The notes beneath the pieces were generated by a model that saw nothing but the letters and a program-made list of their open reading frames with translations, was not told where the DNA came from and ran no database searches. 30,380 bases of DNA from JAKFVA01 sp046155225. Its GTDB lineage: Bacteria; Pseudomonadota; Gammaproteobacteria; Burkholderiales; Burkholderiaceae_C. The stretch lies in assembly GCA_046155225.1 (NCBI GenBank), contig JBJXED010000101.1, positions 1 to 30,380 of the forward strand, written 5' to 3'. A program made the translations under genes and the position numbers. Positions 1 to 8,053 of the stretch are shown in pieces. Each line of letters starts with the position of its first letter. The first letter of the stretch is position 1.

Positions 1-1608
1 GGCGCGTTTTTCTTGCGCTACAGCAAACCGGGCAGTCACCACGGGCACGGTGGTCTTTGATGCCGCAGCGCTCTGTAACTGTGCGTCTAGCGCTACTGTT
101 GTTGTAGCGTTAAGCAACTGCAAGTGGCTGCCGCTGTAGCCCAGGCCAGCCAGCAGCGTCTGCGCGACCTGCATTTGCGCTTGCAACCCGGCCAGATATT
201 GCGGCGCTTCCTCGGCGGTGGTTAGCACCAGCACTTGGCTGGCGCCATAAGCGATGGCGCTGAGCCACAAATCAATGCCGGTGCTGGCGGTATGCCACAG
301 CGCCACCGGAATCACATTGGCCGGCACGCCGCGGGCTTTTTTAAGCTGCGCGGCGCGGCCCAGTTGCTCCACCAAAGTTTGCCCCGCTTCCTGGCTGTGC
401 AGCAGCAGCACCGCCTCTTTGCCGCCGGCTTTTGTATAGGTTTGCAGCAGGGACTTGAGCTTGACGCCCTGATCGCTGGCACGCGGGTAGGCAAAGGTCA
501 GCGCACCCGTGGGGCAAACCGTGGTGCAGGCCCCGCAGCCGATGCACAGATTGGGATTGACCTTGATCTGCTGCCTGGACTTCTCGCTGCTGATGGCCTT
601 TGCGGAGCAAATGTCAATGCAGGCATTGCAGCCGATGGCGGTGTTACGGCTGTGCGCGCAGAGCTTTTGTTTGTATTGAAAAAACTTGGGCTTGTCGAAC
701 TCACCCACCAAATTGCGCAGCTTGAGCAGCGTTGCAAGATCGATGGCCTGGCCAGCTTCTGGCTGTGCCCGAAAGTAGCCTTGCGGCGGTGCGTGTTGCT
801 CAAAGCCAGTGCCTGTGGGCAGGCTGCTGCGCATGTCGAGCACGATGTCAAAAGCTTCGCTGCTGTCCTCGGGATCGCGGGTGAAATCAATTGCCCCCGC
901 TACCTGGCAAACCTTGACGCAGGCGCGGTGCGACTGGCACTTGGCCATGTCGATTTGGTAGTCGAGCCCAATCGCTTGCTCGGGACAGGCCACCACGCAA
1001 GCGTTACAGCGGGTGCATAAATCGAGGTCAATCGGGTTGCTGCGCTGCCACTTCAGTTCAAACGCGCCCAGCCAGCCTTTTAGGCTCTGCAAGTTGCCCG
1101 ATAGCACCGGGTAGCGACGCTCTTGCTGCCCCCCATTGGTTAAACCTGCGCCTTGCGCAAACAGCGTCACATCCAGCACATCGCCGACCAAGTTGGCCAC
1201 CTGCTGCGCCGCACCCAGCGCGCCAATGATCAGCAGGCGTCCGCTGCTTTTGTAGGTGACTGTGGTCACCGGCTCCGGCGCTGGCAGGCGCGCCGCTGCC
1301 AGCAGAGCGGCGATCTTGGGCATAGCCTGTGCCGCATCCCGGCCCCAACCGCCAGTCTCACGGATGTTGACGAATTGGATAACGGAAGTCGCACCCTCGG
1401 TCTGCTCGGCCAGCTCGGTAAACAAGCGCTTTTCTTGGGTACAGGCGACGATCACGTCGTCGCCGGTCTTGATGGCTTGCTGAAAGGCCCCGGCCTCGCG
1501 GCGGCACAGCGTGCTGTGCAGAACTAGGGTTTCATTCAGTGCCGCGCCCAGGGCTTGGGGCAGCAGCGGCATGGTCTGGTTGCAGTCGCAAATCAGGGTG
1601 GTGGTCAT
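1..1608 (-). CDS. Multi-[4Fe-4S] cluster ferredoxin-like protein (C-terminus cut by window edge)
   Basis: The frame is open from an ATG at 1608 to the window edge (536 codons, no stop). The N-terminus carries a C-D-C-N motif at residues 7-10, which I recall as typical of this family. Cysteine-rich ferredoxin-type segments lie at about residues 198-230 (a classic CxxCxxCxxxCP plus a second cysteine group) and about 324-366 (another pair, including CIGCGACTTVCP). This predicts about four [4Fe-4S] clusters and an electron-transfer role in the cytoplasm. It sits downstream of DUF3306 and DUF3305 genes. In comamonads I associate this trio with formate dehydrogenase maturation or electron supply, but no dehydrogenase is visible here, so the pathway is inference. 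The first 77 bases overlap the DUF3306 gene. A small inverted repeat (CGCTAC/GTAGCG, 91-109) lies in a linker near the cut end. Confidence 0.85.
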   Translation of the reverse strand, partial: MTTTLICDCNQTMPLLPQALGAALNETLVLHSTLCRREAGAFQQAIKTGDDVIVACTQEKRLFTELAEQTEGATSVIQFVNIRETGGWGRDAAQAMPKIAALLAAARLPAPEPVTTVTYKSSGRLLIIGALGAAQQVANLVGDVLDVTLFAQGAGLTNGGQQERRYPVLSGNLQSLKGWLGAFELKWQRSNPIDLDLCTRCNACVVACPEQAIGLDYQIDMAKCQSHRACVKVCQVAGAIDFTRDPEDSSEAFDIVLDMRSSLPTGTGFEQHAPPQGYFRAQPEAGQAIDLATLLKLRNLVGEFDKPKFFQYKQKLCAHSRNTAIGCNACIDICSAKAISSEKSRQQIKVNPNLCIGCGACTTVCPTGALTFAYPRASDQGVKLKSLLQTYTKAGGKEAVLLLHSQEAGQTLVEQLGRAAQLKKARGVPANVIPVALWHTASTGIDLWLSAIAYGASQVLVLTTAEEAPQYLAGLQAQMQVAQTLLAGLGYSGSHLQLLNATTTVALDAQLQSAAASKTTVPVVTARFAVAQEKRA

Positions 1609-2269
1609 CGGGGTCTTTATCGGCGTCTTGGGTCGGCAGGTCTTGCGCGGCGGCATCAGGTTGCGGGGCGCTACCGTTAGCTGTTGCGCCAGTTGCCGCT
1701 AAATCGGGCTGGGCTATGTTTTGCGCTCCACTTGACTTTGCCACGTTTTGCGCGGCATCACTATGGGGACTTTCAGTACCCAGCAGGGGCAGCGCAGACA
1801 CCGGTTTTTCTGCTTCTTCTTCAAACAATTGAAGGAATTTGGCGCTGGCCATTTGCCGCAGCATCGATTCAGGCAGCGGCTCAAACACCGAGTAGTCTTC
1901 GATATAGGTGTCCAGCCCATCCATGATGTTGTAGTGCGGGTCGGTGAAGAGCTTTTTCATGGCGGCGTTTTTCACCTCGGGCGTGACGCCGCGCGCCATG
2001 AAGGGTTTGAAATCGCTGTCCAGCGCCAGTTGCTGCACGTCGGCCAACGTCGGCAGTGGGACTTCAACAATCGGGGGCGGCGTGTCGCTTTGCAGCTCAG
2101 GCTGAGGCACAAGCTCGGCCCGCGCGACTGGGGCAGCGGCCGCAGGCAGGGAATTGCCCTGCGACGCATCTACAAGTGGACTTGGCGGCAGCACCTCGCT
2201 CACCGGTTTGCCCTGCTGCACATCGCTTTTGCGGCGTGCCCAGCGGCCTAAAAATCCGTCGGCGCTCAT
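1532..2269 (-). CDS. DUF3306 domain protein
   Basis: This 245-residue protein starts MSADGFLGRWARRK, the usual opening of DUF3306 proteins. A Pro/Ala-rich linker follows (about 25-70), then the conserved core (about 75-150) with LADVQQLALDSDFKPF and an aromatic/acidic segment around DGLDTYIEDYSVFEPLP. The last 90 or so residues are low-complexity, rich in Ala, Asp and Gln. The start is chosen because DUF3306 begins there and GAGGTC lies just upstream; the longer open frame upstream is antisense-like and overlaps DUF3305. It lies 10 nt after the DUF3305 stop and overlaps the ferredoxin gene by 77 nt, so the three are probably cotranscribed. Its molecular function is not known to me. Confidence 0.8.
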   Translation of the reverse strand: MSADGFLGRWARRKSDVQQGKPVSEVLPPSPLVDASQGNSLPAAAAPVARAELVPQPELQSDTPPPIVEVPLPTLADVQQLALDSDFKPFMARGVTPEVKNAAMKKLFTDPHYNIMDGLDTYIEDYSVFEPLPESMLRQMASAKFLQLFEEEAEKPVSALPLLGTESPHSDAAQNVAKSSGAQNIAQPDLAATGATANGSAPQPDAAAQDLPTQDADKDPDDHHPDLRLQPDHAAAAPSPGRGTE

Positions 2270-2279
2270 GCGGCTGACC

Positions 2280-2882
2280 TCATTGCGGCGGCCCACCGCC
2301 GTATTTTTTGCCGGTGCTGATCGAGGCCGGGTTGCCAAACCGGTCTTGCAACGACTGGAAGCTGGCCGGGCGCTGGCGGCGTTTGACTTCGGGTTGGTAG
2401 TGCTCGCCGACAAACGCCTGCAAAAACGCCACCACATCAGGCGGCGCGGGCACTTGCTCCACAGTTTCCTGCGCGTCGAGCAGGCGACCTGCGTGGTAGT
2501 AGCTGAGCGTGACGACTTGCGGCAAGGCCACCGGCTCATCGCCCATGCCGGGCACCGCCTCCATCCGCCACATCACCCAAAAACACGGTGCCTCAGCGGT
2601 GGCGTTGAGGTAGTGGCCTTCGGCATCGTCAATCTGCAGGTGCACTTGAAAGCCTGGGTGCAGCCAGCGCTGCGCATCGGCGCTATACGGCAATTGCCGG
2701 GGTTCACGGCCAAAGGATGCTTCGTCGGCGACAACGCAATCCAGCGTCCAACGCCACTCTTGCCAACGCGCGGCCGGCCCACTCACGCGCTCGCGTCGCA
2801 TGACCACAGCAACGTCTAGGCAAAGGGGTTGAGCAGGCTGTGGATTCAAAGTAAGGGCTAGGTTTGGTCTTCGCCGCGCCAA
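2280..2882 (-). CDS. DUF3305 domain protein
   Basis: This reads as about 200 residues from a TTG at 2882. The recognisable DUF3305 part starts near residue 23 (LDVAVVMRRERV) and runs through the WQEWRWTLDCVV strand to the acidic/aromatic segment at about 120-165 (VVTLSYYHAGRLLDAQE). The C-terminal tail is basic and Gln-rich. The start is uncertain: TTG 2882 has only a weak GACGGCGG upstream, and an in-frame ATG at 2801 would delete a conserved strand, so the upstream start is preferred. It follows mrp by 22 nt and precedes the DUF3306 gene by 10 nt, consistent with one operon. DUF3305 and DUF3306 genes usually travel together beside multi-cluster ferredoxins; no enzymatic role can be read from the sequence. 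Confidence 0.75.
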   Translation of the reverse strand: MARRRPNLALTLNPQPAQPLCLDVAVVMRRERVSGPAARWQEWRWTLDCVVADEASFGREPRQLPYSADAQRWLHPGFQVHLQIDDAEGHYLNATAEAPCFWVMWRMEAVPGMGDEPVALPQVVTLSYYHAGRLLDAQETVEQVPAPPDVVAFLQAFVGEHYQPEVKRRQRPASFQSLQDRFGNPASISTGKKYGGGPPQ

Positions 2883-2904
2883 CCGCCGTCAGGTGGTGCC
2901 GCGC

Positions 2905-3993
2905 TCAGGTGTTTTTGGAAATACTGATGGTCGGAAACTTGGCGGAAAAATCTTTTACCTTGGCCGCAATTTTGATGGCCACTTGGCGCGCCACGGCTTT
3001 ATAGATCGCGGCCACTTCGCCGTCCGGGTCGGCCACCACGGTAGGTTTACCGCTATCGGCTTGTAAGCGGATTTGCATATTGAGAGGCAACGCGCCCAAG
3101 TAATCCATCTTGTACTCCGCCGCCATTTTCTTGCCGCCGTCAACGCCAAAAATATGCTCAATATGGCCGCAATTGCTACACACATGCACCGCCATGTTTT
3201 CCACAATACCCAGAATCGGCACGCCAACTTTCTCAAACATCTTGATGCCTTTTTTGGCATCCAAGAGCGCAATGTCTTGCGGCGTGGTGACGATGACTGC
3301 ACCTGTCATTGGCACGCGCTGACTGAGCGTCAGCTGGATATCGCCAGTGCCAGGCGGCATGTCCACAATAAGGTAGTCCAAGTCGCGCCAGTTGGTCTGG
3401 CGCAGCAGCTGGTCCAGCGCCTGTGTGGCCATGGGGCCGCGCCAGATCATGGCTTCGTCTTGCGCCACCAAAAAGCCGATCGACATCACCTGCACGCCGT
3501 AGTTCTCCAGCGGGTCCATGGTCTTGCCGTCACTGCTCTCAGGCCGGCCTTCCACACCCATCATCATCGGTTGGCTCGGGCCGTAAATGTCGGCATCGAG
3601 CAAGCCCACCGAAGCGCCTTCAGCCGCCAAGGCCAGCGCCAGATTGACGGCGGTGGTGCTCTTGCCCACACCGCCCTTGCCCGAGGCCACCGCCACAATA
3701 TTCTTCACATTGGGCAGCAGGGCCACCCCGCGCTGCGCCGCATGCGCCGCCACTTTGAGGCTGAAATTGGCCGATACGTTGTCCACCCCCGCCACGCTTT
3801 TGGCCGCCGCCACCAGTGCCTTGCGCAGCGCCGGGTATTGGCTCTTGGCGGGGTAGCCCAGCTCGACATCAAAGGCCACATCAGCGCCTTCAATGCTCAG
3901 GTTTTTGATGCTTTTGCTGCTGACAAAGTCTTTGCCCGTGTTCGGGTCCAGCACGGTCTGAAGGGCTTGCAGCAGTTGTTCTTTGGTGGTCAT
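2905..3993 (-). CDS. apbC: Iron-sulfur cluster carrier protein Mrp/ApbC
   Basis: This 362-residue cytoplasmic P-loop ATPase carries Fe-S clusters to apoproteins. An N-terminal MIP18/DUF59-like domain (about 1-90) is followed by a deviant Walker A, GKGGVGKS, at about 105-112 (Lys111). The Mrp segment LDADIYGPSQP, the DMPPGTGD motif, and the cluster-binding CxxC (Cys272 and Cys275) are present. Length and domain order match full-length ApbC/Mrp. It heads the minus-strand run with the DUF3305, DUF3306 and multi-ferredoxin genes, which fits a role in supplying clusters to the [4Fe-4S] protein downstream, although Mrp is a general factor. The gene is divergent from metG across 96 nt, an arrangement I recall from other betaproteobacteria. 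No strong Shine-Dalgarno precedes the ATG. Confidence 0.95.
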   Translation of the reverse strand: MTTKEQLLQALQTVLDPNTGKDFVSSKSIKNLSIEGADVAFDVELGYPAKSQYPALRKALVAAAKSVAGVDNVSANFSLKVAAHAAQRGVALLPNVKNIVAVASGKGGVGKSTTAVNLALALAAEGASVGLLDADIYGPSQPMMMGVEGRPESSDGKTMDPLENYGVQVMSIGFLVAQDEAMIWRGPMATQALDQLLRQTNWRDLDYLIVDMPPGTGDIQLTLSQRVPMTGAVIVTTPQDIALLDAKKGIKMFEKVGVPILGIVENMAVHVCSNCGHIEHIFGVDGGKKMAAEYKMDYLGALPLNMQIRLQADSGKPTVVADPDGEVAAIYKAVARQVAIKIAAKVKDFSAKFPTISISKNT

Positions 3994-4089
3994 GGGGTTT
4001 CAAGAAAGGGGATAGTTCAGCGCATTGCCATGTGGCCTTGCAGTATAGGCAAGCTCCTAAAATACGGGTTTATCCACGACGCAAGCCTT

Positions 4090-6207
4090 ATGACCCGCCC
4101 GCGCAAGCTCTTTGTCACCACCGCACTGCCGTATGCCAACGGCAAATTCCACATCGGCCACATCATGGAGTACATCCAGGCCGACATCTGGGTGCGTTAT
4201 CAAAAGATGCAGGGGCATGCGGTGAACTTTGTCTGCGCCGACGATGCGCATGGCGCGCCGATCATGATCGCGGCGGAAAAAGCCGGCGTGACGCCGCAGC
4301 AGTTTGTGGCGACTATTGCGGCAGGCCGGCCGCCATACCTCGAAGGCTTTCACATCGCGTTTGACAACTGGCACTCGACCGACGCGCCGGAGAACCATGC
4401 CCTGGCGCAACAGATTTACCTCGACTTGAAGCGTGCAGGGCTGATCGCCAGCAAAGTCATTGAGCAGTTCTTCGACCCTGAAAAAGGCATGTTCTTGCCG
4501 GACCGTTTCATCAAGGGCGAGTGTCCCAACTGCCATGCCTCTGACCAGTACGGCGACAACTGCGAAGTCTGCGGCGCGGTCTATGCCCCCACCGACTTGA
4601 TCAAACCCTACTCGGCCTTGTCAGGGGCCACGCCGGTGCTCAAAAGCGCCGAGCACTTCTTCTTCCAGCTGTCTGACCCGCGCTGCGTGGCGTTTTTAGA
4701 GCAGTGGACACAAGACGGTCGCCTGCAACCCGAGGTGGCCAACAAAGTCAAAGAGTGGTTTGCCGTGCGCACCAACCCCGACGGCAGCCAGAGTGAAGGC
4801 CTGGGCGACTGGGACATCAGCCGCGACGCGCCCTACTTCGGCATTGAAATCCCCGATGCGCCGGGCAAATACTTCTACGTCTGGCTGGACGCCCCAGTGG
4901 GTTATTTGGCCTCACTCAAGAACCTGCTGGATAAACGCGGTGAAAGCTACGCCGACTACATGGCTGACCCTGCGCTGGAGCAATACCATTTCATCGGCAA
5001 AGACATCGTCACCTTCCACACGCTGTTCTGGCCGGCCATGCTGCATTTCAGCGGCCGCAAAGTGCCCGACAAGATTTTTGTGCACGGGTTTTTAACCGTA
5101 AAAGACGAGAAGATGAGCAAGAGCCGCGGCACCGGCCTGGACCCGCTCAAATACCTCGAACTCGGCATGAACCCCGAGTGGCTGCGCTACTACCTGGCCA
5201 CCAAACTCAGCGGCAAGAACGAAGATATTGACTTCAACCCGCAGGACTTCATGGCGCGCGTGAACAGCGACTTGGTCGGCAAGTACATCAATATCGCGAG
5301 CCGGGCGGCGGGGTTTTTGAGCAAACGCTTCGGCGGCCAATTGACCGGCGTCAGGCCGCCAGGCGGCAGTGAACTGCTAGGCGCGCTGCATGCCGTCAGC
5401 GAGACCCTGGCGCAGTGCTATGAAGACCGCGAATATGGCAAGGCACTGCGCGAGATCATGTTGCTGGCCGACCGCGTCAACGCCTATGTGGACGCCAACA
5501 AACCGTGGGAATTGGCCAAAAACCCGGCGCAAGAAACGCAGCTGCACCAGGTCTGCTCCCTGCTGGTGAACGCCTTTGCCGTGCTCACGCGCTACCTCGC
5601 GCCGGTGCTGCCGCAACTGGCCATGGCGGTGCACGCCTTTACGGGCCAGCGCATGGACCGCTGGGACACGCGCGAGGACATCACCGCTATTGCCGACTAC
5701 CAACATTTGATGCAACGTGTCGATGAAAAGCAACTTTTGGCATTGTTTGAGCCTGTAGCCAGTGATTTAACTGCCGGTGCTGCTACTGAAACTGAAGCAA
5801 GTTTGCCTGTGCCGACAGCTGCCTTGCCCGGCGGCGAATCTATCGCCCCCATCATCGGCATCGACGACTTCGCCAAGATTGACTTGCGCATCGCCAAAAT
5901 CCTGCATTGCGAAGCGGTTGCAGGCTCGGTCAAGCTGCTGCGCCTGACGCTCGATGTGGGCGAGGCTGACCCGCAGGGGCGTCCCGTCACCAGGAACGTC
6001 TTCTCCGGCATTGCCAGTGCCTACAAACCCGAAGACCTGATTGGCCAACTCACCGTCATGGTCGCCAACCTGGCCCCGCGCAAAATGAAGTTCGGCCTCT
6101 CCGAAGGCATGGTGCTGGCTGGCAGCCATGCCGATGACAAAGCGCAGCCGGGCATCTACATCCTCAAACCCTGGCCGGGTGCGCAGCCGGGGATGCGCAT
6201 CCGGTAA
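4090..6207 (+). CDS. metG: Methionyl-tRNA synthetase
   Basis: This 705-residue class I aminoacyl-tRNA synthetase charges tRNA-Met. The HIGH signature is at 21-24, a zinc knuckle at Cys145, Cys148, Cys158 and Cys161, and KMSKS at 341-345. An anticodon-binding helical domain follows, and a C-terminal EMAPII-like OB-fold tRNA-binding domain (about 595-705) starts near IDDFAKIDLRIAKI, so this is the long dimeric form. The start is the ATG at 4090 because the protein then begins directly with the catalytic strand; the open frame continues far upstream but is antisense to mrp. An Ala/Thr/Glu-rich linker at about 550-590 separates the catalytic and OB-fold parts and contains a stretch resembling the intergenic repeat found elsewhere in the window. 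The gene ends 19 nt before a convergent gene. Confidence 0.96.
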   Translation: MTRPRKLFVTTALPYANGKFHIGHIMEYIQADIWVRYQKMQGHAVNFVCADDAHGAPIMIAAEKAGVTPQQFVATIAAGRPPYLEGFHIAFDNWHSTDAPENHALAQQIYLDLKRAGLIASKVIEQFFDPEKGMFLPDRFIKGECPNCHASDQYGDNCEVCGAVYAPTDLIKPYSALSGATPVLKSAEHFFFQLSDPRCVAFLEQWTQDGRLQPEVANKVKEWFAVRTNPDGSQSEGLGDWDISRDAPYFGIEIPDAPGKYFYVWLDAPVGYLASLKNLLDKRGESYADYMADPALEQYHFIGKDIVTFHTLFWPAMLHFSGRKVPDKIFVHGFLTVKDEKMSKSRGTGLDPLKYLELGMNPEWLRYYLATKLSGKNEDIDFNPQDFMARVNSDLVGKYINIASRAAGFLSKRFGGQLTGVRPPGGSELLGALHAVSETLAQCYEDREYGKALREIMLLADRVNAYVDANKPWELAKNPAQETQLHQVCSLLVNAFAVLTRYLAPVLPQLAMAVHAFTGQRMDRWDTREDITAIADYQHLMQRVDEKQLLALFEPVASDLTAGAATETEASLPVPTAALPGGESIAPIIGIDDFAKIDLRIAKILHCEAVAGSVKLLRLTLDVGEADPQGRPVTRNVFSGIASAYKPEDLIGQLTVMVANLAPRKMKFGLSEGMVLAGSHADDKAQPGIYILKPWPGAQPGMRIR
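5745..5795. repeat. Possible coding copy of the comamonad-type short repeat
   Basis: Inside the metG linker, CTGTAGCCA, ACTGCC and a TGCTACTGAAA segment occur in the same order and nearly the same spacing as in the copy in front of panC (CTGTAGCCA, ACTGCC, TGCTATTAA). The reading frame is kept open. The match was judged by eye and is degenerate. Confidence 0.4.
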
Positions 6208-6226
6208 GGAGGCACAGGTCCTGCGC

Positions 6227-7957
6227 TTAAATCAGCGCCAGGTCCGACATCGGGTCGTCTTCCAGGAAGCGCAGGGTCCGGTTCGGCCGCAAGGCCATTT
6301 CGTCCAGGGTAGCGTCCATGCGGGCCAGCAGGGCTTCGGCGCTGCGTTCGGGCAGCGGTGCCACCGTGGCCACCACCAGAAAGTGCAGCCGCACCCCCTC
6401 GGGCAGCAGCCGCGTGGGGCTCTCGCCTTGTGCCTGAATGTGCTGGGCGCAGGCCACGGTATGGGGGTGGCTCGCACGGCCCTCCAGCAGCACCACAAAG
6501 TCACCGTCGCTGTGGCGGCCGACGCTGTCACCTTCGGCAATGTTTTGCGTCATGCACGCGGCGGCATGCAACAGTGCCGACTGCAAGACTTCCAGCCCGT
6601 GGTAGCGGCGAATCTCCTCCAGATTGGACACCCGCAGCCGCAGCACGCCGCCGTGGCTGGTGTCCTTTCGCTGCCGGGCCACCAGAGCACCCAGCCGCTC
6701 CAGCATCACGCGGTGGCTGGCCACGCCGGTCAGCGGGTCCACCCGCGCCATGCTTGACAAACGCAGCTGGTTGTCGCGCCGCTCACGGCTGCGTGCGTAC
6801 AGGCCAATCAAAAGCAAGGGGATTTCCAGCGTGCTGCCGATTTGCACGCCGTACTGCGTCAGCACGTTGATCGGCAACAGCAAGAGGTTGCGCAAGACCG
6901 GAAAGCTGGCTCCCGTCAGCAGGCACAGGTAGCCCGCCAGCATCCACAAGCCCACCCTGGGGTGACGCCGTGAATACCAAATCAGGCAGCCGATGAAGCC
7001 GGCAAAAGTCAAGGGGTAGACCAAATTGCTCAGCAAAAAAAACGGCTCGCGCCCCACCAGCAAAAAGCCGCCGATGTTCACCAGCGAGATGCCGCCCAGA
7101 ACCGCCAGCACGGCACAGGGCCAGAAGGCACTGCGGTGGTCCCGCATCAACATCCACAAGAAAGCGCTGGCACAGGTCACGCTCGCGGTGGGCACCACCA
7201 CACTGGCCATGTTGTTCCACCACACGCTTTGCGGCCACAGGTATTCACCGCCCAGCCCGGTGAGCGAGAGCTGCGTCAGCGCCAGCACCAGCACATTGAC
7301 CGCATAAAAGAAATGCAGCGGGTCGCGCCAGGCCAGGCCGTTGTAGACGCTGAGCACCACCACCAGCGCAATGAAACCCAGGTAGGAGCCCAACATCAGG
7401 TGCCACAGTTTGCTGCTTTCGTCAAAGGCCACCCGCTCGGCAATATTCCAGCGCACGCTGATAGGGTGGCTGTGGCGCACTTCCAGATACACCACCATCG
7501 GCGCCAGCGCTGGCTGCGTAAACGCCAGCGCCGGGTAGAGGTAGCGGATAGGCCACTGCGCCACCGGCAGCAAATCCCCCGACTGCTGGGCTGTCCAGCC
7601 GCCCAAGCCGTCGGGGTGGTAGAGGTTGACGCGGTCCATGCCGGGGTGCGGCACCGTCAGCACTTGCGCCAATGGCCGCTCGGCCCTTGGCAATTGAATC
7701 CGCAACCACACGGTTTTGACGCCGCCCAGTGGCACCCTTTGCTCGCTGGCATGCGGCCTGCCCTGGCCTTGCTCAAAGCGCGCCTTGATGGCGTCAAAAC
7801 CCTGCTCGCCCGACTCGTCCAGCAAAAAATCGGCGGGCGTCTGGCCGTCGGCGCTCACCAGCGTCTGGGCCTGGCTGGTGCCGGGCCACGCCATCGCCAG
7901 CGCCAGCCACAGCAGCAAAACCGCCAGGCCCTGGGCAGCCCGGCACGGCCAGATCAT
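6227..7957 (-). CDS. 7TM-DISM sensory membrane protein with degenerate GGDEF domain
   Basis: From the ATG at 7957 this is 576 residues. A signal peptide ends near the A-Q-A at about 28-31. An extracytoplasmic 7TMR-DISMED2-type domain (about 35-180) precedes seven hydrophobic helices (about 190-400) and a cytoplasmic GGDEF-like domain (about 410-560) beginning near ARVDPLTGVASHRVMLERL. The signature loop reads SDGDF at 483-487 instead of GGDEF, and the preceding residues also deviate, so diguanylate cyclase activity is doubtful; a regulatory or receptor role is more likely. The start is ambiguous: an in-frame ATG at 8002 would add 15 residues, and neither has a clear Shine-Dalgarno. It is convergent with metG and divergent from the SulP gene, with which it could share a regulatory region. 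Confidence 0.85.
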   Translation of the reverse strand: MIWPCRAAQGLAVLLLWLALAMAWPGTSQAQTLVSADGQTPADFLLDESGEQGFDAIKARFEQGQGRPHASEQRVPLGGVKTVWLRIQLPRAERPLAQVLTVPHPGMDRVNLYHPDGLGGWTAQQSGDLLPVAQWPIRYLYPALAFTQPALAPMVVYLEVRHSHPISVRWNIAERVAFDESSKLWHLMLGSYLGFIALVVVLSVYNGLAWRDPLHFFYAVNVLVLALTQLSLTGLGGEYLWPQSVWWNNMASVVVPTASVTCASAFLWMLMRDHRSAFWPCAVLAVLGGISLVNIGGFLLVGREPFFLLSNLVYPLTFAGFIGCLIWYSRRHPRVGLWMLAGYLCLLTGASFPVLRNLLLLPINVLTQYGVQIGSTLEIPLLLIGLYARSRERRDNQLRLSSMARVDPLTGVASHRVMLERLGALVARQRKDTSHGGVLRLRVSNLEEIRRYHGLEVLQSALLHAAACMTQNIAEGDSVGRHSDGDFVVLLEGRASHPHTVACAQHIQAQGESPTRLLPEGVRLHFLVVATVAPLPERSAEALLARMDATLDEMALRPNRTLRFLEDDPMSDLALI

Positions 7958-8053
7958 GCTGGCGGACAGGCGGGCGTTGGCTTGCTGGCACAGGTGTTGC
8001 ATCACCAACACTTTACGCGCAAGCCGCGCGGCATCCGCCACAATCAGACCACC

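Noticed and set aside
4025..4063. Promoter for metG from TTGCCA/TTGCAG and TAAAAT
   Set aside because: The spacers are 14 or 27 nt, far from 17, so the elements do not form a credible sigma-70 promoter.
3073..4089. Long upstream extension of the metG frame
   Set aside because: It is antisense to the well-supported mrp/apbC gene, His/Arg-rich and without domains. The conserved MetG N-terminus begins at 4090.
7136..8053. Upstream extension of the SulP frame (about 300 codons)
   Set aside because: It is antisense to the DISM/GGDEF gene, very rich in His, Gln and Arg, and has no family motif; the GC-rich code leaves the opposite frame open.
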